This document shows, one piece after another, positions 11,609-31,100 of a stretch of DNA of 64,000 nt. The translations under genes were made by a program, and so were the position numbers. The stretch is from Syngnathus acus (taxonomy: Eukaryota > Chordata > Actinopteri > Syngnathiformes > Syngnathidae), in NCBI RefSeq assembly GCF_901709675.1, contig NC_051095.1, forward strand, positions 7,715,956 to 7,779,955, given 5' to 3'. The notes beneath the pieces were generated by a model. The model searched no databases, was not told the origin of the DNA, and was given only the letters and a program-made list of their open reading frames with translations. Each line of letters opens with the position of its first letter. Position 1 is the stretch's first letter.

Positions 11609-13034
11609 TCTGCCAAACTCCAAACAATTAAGCGCAAAATAAGGAAAAATCAACGAGTCGATAAGGTGTCTCTTCTTTGGAAACTCCTACAAAGTCAAAT
11701 GGAGCTTTTTTCGAGTTGCCGTCTAAATATGAAGATAGGCCGTTTGTCAATCGAGTCGAGCAGGATTCTTGCGGTCGGATTCCTGAGCCATACCTTGACT
11801 TACGCACAGAAAGAGGAACACGCCTCCGCTGACGTCATGCCACGTACTTCAGGTAAAAATAAAAATAAAAAGGTAGAATTGGGAGACGCCGATGGTGTAT
11901 ACTCGCCTGTTTGTGTGCCGCCACTGTGCGTAAGACAAAAACGTAAAAAAAAATCCTAATTTAGATGATTGATCATTGTTTTTGCGGCAAGCATTTAGCC
12001 CAACACGCGAAATACATATATATCTATAATCTATCAGTGGGCAGATAACAATTTCCTGGACGGTTGCGTAAACAAATGGAGCACGTCTATACTTCTTACG
12101 TTTCTAAAGGTGCGCTCGATTTTCTACCCAAATTAACGTTCTATTGATTTTACATGGATACAACATACACAAAAAAAGGCAACATCTGGCCATGAGATAC
12201 TGATGTCGGCTATAATCTTTGTAAGTTATTTAAAAATTACATTTCAGAGTCAGTACTTAAAATTAATTGATTGTTTAATTGAAATAATTACTTGAATAAA
12301 TCCATGAAATTTCCCTCAGTTCATATTTTCTTACGTCGATGTTTGTGAAGTTATGACGCCAACGAAGGCTTGACTTCTAACCTCTGGGTCACAAATCGAC
12401 CACACCTTTCTTAGAAACTACTTGGTAGGTTAAGACGACGAAAGTTTCGAGCTCAAACTGCCACCTCAGTGAGTTCCTCATTCTTTCCTTATTTGATTGC
12501 GTGTACTTATAAGCAGGTAAGTTGTGATCACTTTTGCCACCTGTGCTTAGTCATTGCAGCCTTCCGCTAACCTGCCCACACCTTGATCTCGTAATTGAGT
12601 GCGATATACAGTAGTTTCGGTCTCAACGTGACGCACATGGGCAGTATGTAACAAACTCCCCACACTTTTCAGTGCTGATGAATAAACACCATCATGATGT
12701 AACCCAAGAGCGATGAGTTCAACCTGTGTAGTTAGTTAAAAGCAGGTGAACCCTTCGAAATGAGCTCATTCCTGAATGAATAGGCTGTGAAATGTCTTCT
12801 GAAAATACGGTTTGCTTCAGCAAATATATAATTTTACACTTTTGTGTTTGTGTAAAAAATTTACAGAAGACACTGGGAAAACTATGAGGCTCTTAGCTAA
12901 CAACGTTTCCGCAAGCGGAGTACTTTACGCAGCTTCCTATAGGTGCCACAAGATGGCGGTAGACTGTTCAGTTCATCACATTCTATTTAATTGTTAAATG
13001 TATGATTAAACATAAAAACAGAGATTCACGAATG
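11609..13034. other. Spacer between START-gene promoter and rab6 3' end
   Basis: About 1.4 kb with no coding exon I can support. It must contain the START gene's 5' UTR and promoter near its left end. The rest is AT-rich unique-looking sequence without recognisable repeats. Confidence 0.6.
11830..11837. promoter_or_regulatory. Palindromic CRE (TGACGTCA) upstream of the START-domain gene
   Basis: A perfect TGACGTCA lies about 220 bp upstream of the START gene's ATG on its promoter side. Such CREB/ATF sites are most active close to transcription starts. The position is suggestive, but no transcript start is known here. Confidence 0.35.
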
Positions 13035-13052
13035 CTCTTTGGTGAAATAATC

Positions 13053-13058
13053 TTTATT
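13053..13058 (-). terminator. Poly(A) signal (AATAAA) of the rab6 transcript
   Basis: TTTATT on the plus strand reads AATAAA on the minus strand, about 2.6 kb after the rab6 stop codon. I infer it as the distal 3' end; nearer signals may also be used. Confidence 0.45.
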
Positions 13059-13425
13059 GTATTTCAGTTGATAAGCCTTCACTTGTGTGCCATTAACTCT
13101 CATTTTTACACACCAGATAGTAATATATTCACACAACGTTGCTAAACACGAGTAGACAGCATAGTTCAAGTGGACAGACACGATTCCGAAGAGCACAAAG
13201 CTGAGTATTAAGTTGTGGCAAGTCATAGAAGAGCGCAAAATCCACCCCCCCCCCCCTTTTAAAATGTACTTTTAAAACCGGCAAAAGCCAAGGACCAAGG
13301 TGTTAACCAGAAACCATGGCCTGATAATTCGTCTGTGGTTCACACTGTGTGTGTAAAGTGTTACCATGACAACATATGTATTACAAGAAGTCCTTTCTTG
13401 CTGTACGACAACTCCTTGAGCCTTC

Positions 13426-13672
13426 ATCCCACTGAGTAGCAAACAATTGCGAGTGTTTTCGAAGGCAGCCAATGTTGCATTCTCATCAGGGTTCATTCAA
13501 GGGTTGCAAATGTTTGCCAAACACTCACCAGATGTGCGAAAGACGTTCACCTGAACATTTTCCCGTTGAAAGGAAATTTTGAATAAACTTGTTGGCAACT
13601 TTGAACAAATCTTGACAAACTGCGATGTGAGCACAATATTTGCTGCCTTCGAAAACACTTGCTCAGTGGGAT
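13426..13672. mobile_element. ~247-bp hairpin-forming MITE in the rab6 3' UTR
   Basis: The left arm has ATCCCACTGAG, then GAGTGTTTTCGAAGGCAGCC. The right arm reads in reverse complement ATCCCACTGAGCAAGTGTTT then TCGAAGGCAGCAAATATTG. Weaker pairing continues inward for about 40 bp more. The left arm has a ~12-nt insertion. No open frame of note; arms and size suit a non-autonomous DNA transposon. Confidence 0.65.
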
Positions 13673-15597
13673 AGGGTCCCCAGCAGACACACAAATAAAT
13701 AAAACAGCTTTTCAACATGCGTCTCAGCACATTTGGTCAAGCAAACAATTTTCATGTGTATGTCTGAGTTACTGAATAAATAATCACATAAAAACAACAG
13801 TTCTACACGAGCAATAATAGCACTACAGCGAAGGTTACTGCACCCAAGGTGGCCTTTTTACAGCGGGTGTGTTAGTAAGCTTTCTTTTTATTTTTTTTGG
13901 CGGACAAGCTCTCGTCGACCGTCTTGAGAAAACGACGACGAGTTGAAGCCACCAATCAATCAGTCAGCTGGCTTCCCTTTTCATGTATTTTACAATGTTT
14001 GTGGCTTGATTCAGTGCACAACATTGGTGAACAAAACAAGCAAGGCATCTGTGTCGTTGTTCGTACAACTCCTGCATGGCGAGCATGCGCTGCGATTTAA
14101 GTGTGATCAACACAACACGGAGGATCAATGGCACGGTGGGAGAGTTCTCAAGTGTGATATCTAGTAAGGTCTTTGTTAGTATGGTGAAATTGGCATTTGA
14201 ATGCTTCTGGCGTGTTACGAAGACAGTTTGGGGTTACGTGAGACGACTTTACCGCTTGGGATCGGGTCTCTAATGAATGATACACGTGGACGGTGCAGTG
14301 AGTCTTGTGGTTTGGGACTGCTTTGCTCACTCAGGGGTCTTGGATTAAAAAAAAAAAAAAACAACAATCCTAAATTTGTCAATACATTTTGTTGATCTGC
14401 AGACCATCTATCTGTTGAAGCGTTTATAGAATTTCCTTGATCAACTGCAAGTTCCATGTGCTAGTCTGCTCTTTGTCCCTGCAAGTTAGGCAATTGACTG
14501 CACTACTAAGGTAACTTTCTTGGGAGTCATTATTTTTCTCCAACTTCTACTTTTGGCTTCCTACCACACAATTAAACCAACGGTAAACTACCGTGCTGTG
14601 GCAATTCAATTCAATATGCACTAGTAAGACTAAATTTGGCATACCAGTAGGACAACTATGTTACTGAGCCAAAACTGTACAACAGTTGACTACTGGTACG
14701 AATGACTAAAAATCCAATCGTTATAAACAGTGCAACACAGGGGCTTACCAGAGTTGCATACAAGTAGGCTACTAGCAGAGGGAAGGAAAATATACTTTAG
14801 TAGTAAGACACACTTGTTCTATTTTATCAAATATGTGCTCAAACATTTTTTTGAGAACAAACGATTTGAGCATTTGTTTGATAACCTTCATAAGGAAGAT
14901 ACTAGTGCAATATGCCTACTGATTAGTCTAACGCTAGTCTAAGCATAGTAAATTACACAAGTTTGAATTGTGTCCCATTTGGCCAAAAGTGAAACGACTA
15001 GCGGAAAAGACATTACCAGTAAAACAGGTATTCTACTAGTGGGCTAATTTGTTTTACTTATGAGGGTAAAGAGCATTCCAGATGAACCCTAAACTGGATC
15101 TCAAAGTTATGGGATGACGAACAGCTTTCCGTGGAGTAACCTCATCACTCAGACGCCTCCCGCTGTGTTAGTATGCGACAAAATCCTTTGTGTGACGATT
15201 AGTAAGACCTTGTCTCTACTTCCCTAAAATACAACATAGATGTGAAGAATAAGTAGCCATCTTACAACTTCTCTATTGTAGATACAAAAAAAATGTTAAG
15301 AACCAAACCTTGTGCAGTCATTAAAACCACCCAAAGCGGTCTTTTTTTTCTACGTGCCAAAAAAAAGAAGTCACAGCACAAAGACTGTGCGATAACCCAA
15401 AAAGCAGTTAGCTAAGACAATCTGCGCTTCAATTTATATATATATATTATCGGAATGCCATGCAAGTTATCACATTGAAAACGCGCATCGTGTCCCTTTT
15501 GATGTCAATGTGGATTCTCTTGTTTGGATTCAGTAACACATATCCACACGCTCACTCTCCAGTGTTTGTTCCCCGAGTGGCTACTGAGAGACAAGCT

Positions 15598-15630
15598 GTT
15601 GGTGGTGGTGGTGATGGTGGTGGGGTGGGG
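15598..15630. repeat. (GGT)n-rich tract
   Basis: GTTGGTGGTGGTGGTGATGG followed by more GGT/GGG. On the transcribed minus strand it is a pyrimidine-rich ACC repeat some 50-80 nt after the rab6 stop. Confidence 0.8.
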
Positions 15631-15677
15631 GACTGAGGGTGAGACAGACTTGATGGGCTGGGCTCCAGTGTCGTGTA

Positions 15678-22531
<6,854 letters not shown>

Positions 22532-23017
22532 CTAGACCGGAGAAACGAGAGCAGTCACAGTACAGCAGTGGATCGTCATCCCCTCATTCTGCTTTCGCTT
22601 TTTCCCTTTTTTTCTTTTTCTTTTGAAACTCCTTAAGACGAACAGAAGTGAAACAGCGCAACCGTGAGGCTTTGGAGAAGAATAAGCAACGCTTTGCTGA
22701 CGCAAGGAGACGGCAAAATGCATAAATTGGATGGACTTCTGATGTAAATATTCAAACCCGTCCTTTAGATCTGTGGATTATTATCATATCAGCAGCGTCA
22801 TATCAGTGTTTACCATAAACAATGCTTAATTTATTTTACACACAGTGACTGTAATTAGGCTTTCTCCATTCTATGAGATAGTGGTCGATAAGCCTCTAAT
22901 TCGATTCCTGTAATTAGGATTTCTCCATTCAATGAGCCTCTAATTTGATTCCTGCATAATTCCAGTAACATGTACGAGCCAATGTCTTGATTTAAGATAT
23001 AAATTGATGTGACTGTA

Positions 23018-23626
23018 CCCTAACCCTAGTTTGAATCCCTAGTTTGAAACCCCAACCCTAGTTTGAAACCCTGACCATAGTTTGAAACCTTAGTTTAAAC
23101 CCCTAGTTTGAAACCCTAACCCTAGTTTGAAACCCCAGTTTAAGTCCCTAACCCTAGTTTAAAACCCAAATGTAAAACGGTAGTTTGAAAATCTATCCCT
23201 AGTTTAAGACCCCAGTTTGCAACCCTAACCTCTAGTTTGAAAGCCTAACCCTAGTTTAAAACCCTAGTTTAAATCCCAAACTCTAGTTTGAAACCCCTTT
23301 CCCTAGTTTTAAACCTTAGTTTGAATCACTAACCCAAGTTACTTACCTTGATTTGAAACCCTAGTTTGAAACCCTAACCCGGGTTGGGAACCCTAACCCT
23401 CATTTTAAACCCTAGTTTGAAACCCTAAACCTTGTTTGAAACCCTAACCCTGGCCCCAGTCTTAAACACTTGTTTGAAACCCTAACCCAAGTTTGAAACC
23501 ATAATCCTGGTTTTAAACCCTAGTTTAAATCCCTAACCCTTGTCGAAACCCTGACACTAGTTTAAAACCCCTAATTTGAAACCCTAACCCTAGTTTGAAA
23601 CCCCAACCCTAGTTTGGAACCCTAAC
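23018..23626. repeat. Degenerate minisatellite, unit ~CCCTAACCCTAGTTTGAAA
   Basis: About 30 imperfect copies of CCCTAGTTTGAAACCCTAA and variants (TTTAAA for TTTGAA, CCCCA for CCCTA) in one array. CCCTAACCC resembles the vertebrate telomere unit TTAGGG on the other strand, always interrupted by GTTTGAAA. Confidence 0.9.
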
Positions 23627-24681
23627 AGTAAACATGACTGTTGGGATCTGAGAAACAAATACATTTGTATACAGACGTTATTCAGTTAACAATGATTTTT
23701 AAAATTCTTTTACTAAAACAAAAAACGTTTTCAGTAATTCATGCTAATGCTGTATCATGGCACAATTAAATCCTCTTCAGATTTGCGGATATAATAAACA
23801 ATACAAGGCTGCCAGGTTATATTTCTAGCTAATGTCAGTGAACTTGATACAATACAATGACCTGGGCCCACGCCTGGTGCTGCTGTCACCACATTTCTGC
23901 TGAGTACAGTGCGAGTATGAAGAGCAAATATGAAGCCAAGTAGCGTCCCACTGAGTTCTGCACTCTGACTAGTAGAGAAGGAGCAAAGTAGGAGGGCTGA
24001 ATGGGCAATGCTCAAGGCGGGCAAAAATAAGAACGTCGAGGTTGATCATAACCATATGCTATTTTCACCTAAAGTAAAAAAAAACAACAATAGGGGATAG
24101 GAACATTTGGGAGACTTAAGGAAATAAAACAAAAACATGGACAAATCCTTGAATGAGGAGGGAGCAAAAGTGAGGGCTTGCCAGGCAGCACATCTGCAAA
24201 CTCATTTTTCTATTTGAATGTCAGGAAAGAGACTGGGCAGGGCCTGAGGCAGAGGAAGTGATCTGCTATTTCACACACTGCTGGTGAAGTTCAGCTCTCG
24301 ACTACGGTCTCGGTCATCTGGAATGCGGAGTCACCTCCTCCGTCTACCAGAGGTCGTCTCTTTCCCTCTTCCACCGCCACCTCCCTCTGCCACCACGCTG
24401 TGGAAGTCGCCGCTGGACAGTGCGGACAGGACACGAAAAGCGGGATTCTTGGAGGAAGCCACATCTGACCAGACTGCCTCTAAATGGAATCTGGCTCTGG
24501 AAAAGAAGCGGTAGAGTCATCAGCTGAACATTTTGGAGGCTGTTCCTATTCCCTTATATGGCAAGAGAGCTGGGAAATCAGTTGAATTAGTCTGGATTCT
24601 GCTTGTATGTCTGCCTGTCTGCTTTCAGTGCTGACTTAGTTGCATCTGGGACAGCTTTGCCACCGGAATGTGTGGCCCCTT

Positions 24682-24683
<2 letters not shown>

Positions 24684-24779
<96 letters not shown>
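24684..24779. repeat. (CTGT)n microsatellite, ~24 units
   Basis: An uninterrupted CTGT array 420-520 bp upstream of the inppl1 start codon. The open frames across it, reading as repeated Cys-Leu-Ser-Val or Asp-Arg-Gln-Thr, are artefacts of the repeat. Confidence 0.97.
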
Positions 24780-25199
24780 GGTGTGTATGAGGCCTGGCTT
24801 GTTTGTTTTGCTTTTCTCTGTGCTTCTTTTCCTGTTTGCACGCGGAGGTTTTGTTTTGGGACAACAAGAGAAGGGCTTGTGTTTGTGGTTGGCAGCGCCT
24901 GCTGTTTTTCCCTCTCTTCCACGAGACTGAAATAGGAAAACACTCACCTGGCAGCCAAGAAGTGAAACAGCCTCTATCCAAGGACGACTGGGTCTCCAAC
25001 TGAATATCCATCATTGGTTGATATTTCGACCCCCAACCCCCCTCCTGATTTCCCATGGAGCCAATTCTTTTGAGAGCAACCTTGGAAGAATTTGAATTGA
25101 TGTGATACGCGGGTGATAAGACTTTGAGGACGCTTTACCGTCAATCCTCTCTCCTCATGAGGATTTTCTTCATTAGACTGTCTCTCCACATCGGTTGCC

Positions 25200-28100
25200 A
25201 TGGCGACGGCAGCATGGTATCACCGTGACATCAGCCGCGTGCACGCAGAGGACTTGCTGGCACGAGCCGGGAGGGATGGAAGCTTCCTGGTCAGAGACAG
25301 TGAATCAGTGCCGGAAGCCTTTGCTCTATGCCTCCTGTGAGTACAATGACACTTCTTGAATTAGAATCATCTGACTGACCACCATTAATGTATTCGCACA
25401 ACATTGCATATTATGTTAGCGTGGTGAGGTGTGGCTCAGACGTGGTATTTGTTTGATGAAAGTGTGTTTACGTCCTCAAGGTCATAAGCCAAAGAGTGCC
25501 GTCATTACGGATTGAAATTGGTTTCTTCTTGACCAGTCTTGGTCTGACGCTAAGTAGCTAAAACAAATCACATTCATGCTAGTGCGACTCTAGACATACC
25601 GTAATTTTCGGACTATAAGTCGCGGGTTTTTTTCATAGTTTGGGTGGGGGGGCGACTTATACTCAGGAGCGATTTATATACATATATATGTTTTTTTTCA
25701 CTTTTTTGGGCATTTTATGGCTGGTGCGACTTATACTCCGGTGCGACTTATAGTCCGGAAATTACGGTACTTGTGGTGTCACGTCAACATAAAAAATATT
25801 CTTAGAAATGTACGTTTTGAAAATTGTTTCACAATTCTGTTGACATATTTGGCCATTCATTACAGGTAAAAGGCCAAAGTTAATATTAGCCAAACTCTGG
25901 TTAGCATGCTAACAGAAACAACAATACCCCTAAACCGCTTTCGTCAACAAAATTTACTGTAGAAGTATTTTGCTGAACTCGGCTGTCATTGATTTTTGAC
26001 ATGAGCCACATAAGACGACCCTACTCCAAAAACAGAGGAAGTTAAAGTACCAAGAGCTTATAAAACTGTAAAGATTGGAACCCCCAATTGCAAAACAATT
26101 CGCAGGGTCCACTCCCAAGATCGTCACTGTCAACATCAGCCGCTCTGAAACGCTGGCAAAAGCGCTTTTCCCATCGTACTGCTTCTTTCTTCCCTCGGGC
26201 CCCATGGAAGAGGGCGGGATCTCCAGTGACCACACTATGCTGACTTGGTCTTGAGCCTGCGCCAGATGCATTCCTGAAAACTGAGCCGGTTCGCCTGCAC
26301 CGCTCCCTTGTGCCCCCCATCCCCCCTTTCCCCTGTATTTTCTCATCTAGCTAATTCCGGGGATCGAATCACCTCAAAGAAATGAAATTGTACAGATCAG
26401 ACAGGAAGATTTAACAATGTGTTTATGATCATAGTGGTAGTTTCCAGCGGTGTCTGCGTCCTCATGTGACCAATTCATGACAAGACATTCCTTTCATGAT
26501 ACCATGTTAAAAACCCAACAGCAGGCATTAACACTTTTGCTATCAGAAGTAAAATGAATAATCCATCCCGTACTGCAAACTCGATCCATAATAATAACTG
26601 ACTGCGTCAATCAAACCCGAGTAATATATATGATTCTTGTTTATTGTTGAGGATACCTTTCAGGATCTAATGGGACTGTAATTGCCCATGTAGTAATTTA
26701 CTGTCTTTACATGCTTAACCTCATCAGAGTATATGTCACAATACCAATAAAATCAATTCCAATGTTTATTTTGATCATTTCTGTAGATGGTCAATTATAG
26801 ATTAAATCGAGTGCAGCTGGACTCGTTTTTGTTGTTTTGTGAATGTGTGTTTCTTTTCCTAATTTTTCAAAAAATGTAAAAAAAAAAATGACATGGCGGT
26901 TATCCTAATACGCTAATGATATTTAAAAATACAAAACTTTACCCACCCCACTTCACATGGACACACCTAATGTTATGGCAACTAACATCAAAGATTTCTT
27001 CAGCGCCTGTTTTTACTCTCTGGCTTGCACAAGTTGTTTTTTTCACTGCTTCACGTCATCTGGTCCTAATTGTTTGTCTCGTTTTGTTAAAGCCATTTTA
27101 TTCTTCTCTAGGTTCCAACGCCATGTCCATACATATCGGATCCTCCCCGATGAAGACGGCCTCCTTGCCGTGCAGGTAAGTGACATCATTTCCTCGCTTT
27201 CATCGTTTCTCCTCCTCCTAGTGCACTTGACCATCATTATTATCCTCAGTGTCAAACCTGTCCCAAGTACAATCAAAATAAATGTATTTGATTTGATAAA
27301 AGAACGTATTGTTAACGCCTACTGTAAGGAGAACAGAAACACGTTTGTGTTTCCTCTGTGCGGCCTCGTTGTTTCCACGGCATCTCTGCCGTGCGGCCCC
27401 GCATGCTTGTCGGATGAGCTCAGCAGCTCAGCGAAGACTTGTTTTCATGTGTCACAGATTCTACCCCCGCACGAGGTCAGTGGCTGGTGTGTGCGTGTTA
27501 TTGTTATGCAGCACTGTGCGCTCTCCACGTTTTGAACCTATCGGAGGATTTTGTCCAAAAATAACCTTTTACAGCCCAACATACTTTGAAAAATATCCCT
27601 GGCACTCATTTCTGTGATGACCGAAAAACTCCTTCAGTTTTTCCATGACCGCCAATACAAAGCTCCCAGACACTTTTTTTTTTCCCCCTCTCCCAACTTT
27701 TGCTCCCGTAACTTGCAAGTCGCATGCTTTCCCCTGCTTTTTCTTTTTTCCTCTTTATTTTTCCAAGTGAACGACTGCGATATTTTGGGCCCGGTCTCAC
27801 ATTACACTTTAAATCAGTTTGATTGTGTTCCAGGAGATCGTTGCGGTCTGAAATACCATTTGTAGCCAGATCAATTTCTTTTACCAACTTAAAAAAAAGA
27901 CTAGAGGGAAAAGTGGTCTGCTATTACGCTTTCATTTCCTGACTTTGTGCAACTGACTTATTGATTCCATTCTGAGCGGAATTAAAAGTTGCATTTCCTA
28001 TATCCGAACTTCTTTGTCTGCTTTTGAAACTTTGAATCTCAACTCTTTTTCCCAATCTTCAGCTTCCATAATCATTTAAGACTTTTAACTCATTCATTGG

Positions 28101-31100
28101 CAGACCAGTTCAAATGAATATTTGACGTCTATAGCCGTCAATGGCAGTGAATGCGTTAACTGCCTAGACATGTATCGTAAATCTCCTTTTAATTGGTCAG
28201 CAACTGGTCCAAATTCATCTTGGGCAACCTCCTGCTCACTTGCGGGTAAGGAGGACAAGCAACCGAAAATAGATGGATAAAATCGACAGTCATTCACATA
28301 AGTATCAGCGCTACTTATAATAAATGGAATGACGTTCGTGCGCGTCGGTGTGTCAGCAGACCACACAAGGAGTGCAGGTCAACTGTTTCCGAACACTGGA
28401 GGACCTCGTTCTTGGATACCAGCACCCGCACAAAGGCTTGGTCACACCATTGCTTTACCCGGTTCCCCGTGACGCCGATACCGGAGATGAGAGTTCAGGT
28501 AAGCCTTGGAGATTTGAAAACCCCGCCAACTGCAGTTTGCAATTGCTTTCGTGTATGTGTGCGCAGATGATGAGAAGACACCTCAAAGTTTAGCTCCTGC
28601 CAACACCATCGCAACACCAGCGGCAAAACCAGAGCCCCACGCTCGATTCCTGGATCAGTTGCAGGAACTCAACACATCCAGGTATAATCCTTTTTTTTTT
28701 TTTGCTCGTGCTGCTTTTTGTTTTCTTGAGTGTGAGATAAAATGGGCGCATGGTGTAATATCTTTCTCGCCGTATCTTCCAGTACTGCCAGCGATGTGAT
28801 CGGACTGCTCAACGATTATCTCTTCAGCCAGCTGCCCCTGGACATTGAGGACGTGCATAAAGGAGCGACGAGCCTCTTCCACCTCAAGCGGACTCTGGGT
28901 CTTGCCTGCCAGGGCCTGAACAGGTCAGCGTTTCCTTGGCATTGTCACGGAGGTGCCAAGTTAACAACACTGATCACTTTTTCACCATTTTGTGACTTAA
29001 CAGCCTTATTCCAACAATTGATTAAATTTTTTTCCTCCAAGTTCTACTCACGTGAAGTCTTAGTTTTGATACATTTGCAATAAAAAAAAAGATGTTATTT
29101 TAGTGTTATGCACTATGTGAAAAAGTGACGCTGCGCTTTTTTATTATTATACAAAGTAAACATGGTTCTGATCCGCAGTGAGATCGACCTGACTCTCTCG
29201 AGTCTGGAAACTCTGGCCAAGGTTTTTGACCACCCTAGCTGCTCTTTATCATCCACAAATTCTCAGGTATAAAAACGCTCAGTGTGTATTTAATCCTTTC
29301 TACCTGACTCAAACTCTGACGCCTGCATGCAACAAAGGGTCCCGAGATGGAGATGGACGCCTTGCTTTGTAAGATTTCCGCCTTGGTCAGCCTACTTTCG
29401 TCTCTGGAGAAAAAGGTTTGCATTTCCGTTCTACCTCTGACGCATAACGAAAAAATTGTTCCTACTGATGTGTGTGTGTGTGTGAAGGTACTCAAGGCTC
29501 TACAAGATGCAGTAACCAATCACAATCTGGCCGTGCAGCCGAACCCTCCTCCTCCGGAACCAACGGCCACCGTTACGCCGTCTGCCAAGAACCACGAATG
29601 TCGTCCGCTGCCAGTTCACTCCTTTCAGGTAACCTGCCAAACGTTTTCTAACAAGCAAAAAAAAAATCATCCGAGTAGCCTACATGGTCCTTAAGATGGA
29701 TGTCAAAGATATAGTATAAGCATTTCCATTCAAAACTGTGGTTAGTGTGCTGAATTTTGAAAAATGCCAGTAAATGTGCACACTGTCAGTGAATTCAAGC
29801 CAGCACATGGTAAACCTGCTACATTATTTGCGGAATGTGCTCGCAGGTAAAGATGCTACGCTACGGCAGGCAAACCGTTTCTGTAGATGTGGATGCAGGC
29901 GTGCTGCTCTTTGACAGGAAATCCTCCTCATTCGATGTAGAGCGGGTCTCGCACGACAGAGGTACGTACGTAGCCGCTAATTATTAGGGCGCTCGGATAA
30001 CTTGTCTAACGTCCTTTTTCTACGTCAGTCCTTCAGGTTGTCAAATACCAGAGTAGTCCCGCCAAGGTACGCCTGGTGATAGACAGCCACCACAATGCGC
30101 CAAGGGAGATGATATTTGAGAGTACAAGGGTAATTATTCATAGTAGAAATCAAGTTTTATTCTTGTTTGAGAATCTCATTTTAGGTTAAATGCCGCAATT
30201 CCATGTTGTCTTTCAGAAGTGCCACTCCTTCTGCCAACTCATCCAGCTGATGAAAACAAGGCACTCTGAGTTGAGCGAACCTGACGTCATCTCTGTTTTT
30301 GTCGGCACCTGGAATATGGGTAATCCCCCTCGGCCTCCCTAAGTACAGGCTCCGTTTGAGAGGCGTCATCATCTGGGTTGTTTCTTGTACTGTTTTGTAT
30401 CCGCAGGCGGTTCACCTCCGCCTCGCAGCTTGCAGTCGTGGGTCACCTGCTGCGGTTTGGGGCACACCCCCGACCAGTCGACGGCGTCGCTGCCTCATGA
30501 CATCTACGCCTTGGGCACGCAGGAAAACCCTCAAGGGGAGAAGGAATGGGTGGAACATATTAAAGTGGCCCTTCGCAGCCACGCACAAATCGACTTCAAA
30601 CAAGTATGTTGTATTTTTCAACACTTTTCATTCACATGCTGTTTTTGTGTTATGAGCACTCAACCTCACGCAACAATATGGCGAAATTGATTTGTTGAGT
30701 AGAATTTAAAATTGTCACTGCAGCAATATTGTCTGTTTATTTTTCATTCTGTACATTCCACAATATCCAAACTGTGACGATCAACATTTGCAAGCCAATA
30801 TTGGCGCTGGTTGTAATGCAGCAATTTGTCCTGTAGGTGGCAGTGCAGTCCCTCTGGAACATGCGCCTGGCGGTGTTTGTCAAGCCGGAGCACGAGAGCC
30901 GAGTCAGCCATGTGAGCACTGCCAGTGTGAAGACTGGCCTGGGGAACACTCTCGGTAAACTCCCTGGCGCCACAAATTCAAATCAATACAAAGATGAACG
31001 TTTTCAAGTACGTTTTTGTTTTGCAACAGGGAACAAGGGAGCGGTCGGTGTGTCATTTCACTTCAATGGAACTTCCTTTGGGTTTGTCAACTGCCACCTG

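Larger units (their letters stand above)
13035..15677 (-). other. Probable long 3' UTR of the rab6 gene
   Basis: No coding exon is visible between the rab6 stop (15678-15680) and the AATAAA at 13053-13058. The stretch holds a GGT-rich tract just after the stop (15598-15630), an A-tract near 14347 and a ~247-bp inverted-repeat element (13426-13672). Long 3' UTRs are usual for vertebrate RAB6 genes; the exact end is inferred. Confidence 0.5.

Noticed and set aside
11609-11653. 15-residue N-terminal extension of the START protein
   Set aside because: It would start at ATT. The ATG at 11606-11608 is the first in frame with good context.
23018-23626. True interstitial telomere
   Set aside because: Runs of TTAGGG/CCCTAA are never longer than about one and a half units; every unit is interrupted by GTTTGAAA.
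24587-25056. Open frames reading Asp-Arg-Gln-Thr or Cys-Leu-Ser-Val repeats
   Set aside because: Produced by the CTGT microsatellite; no stops arise in a stop-free tetranucleotide repeat.
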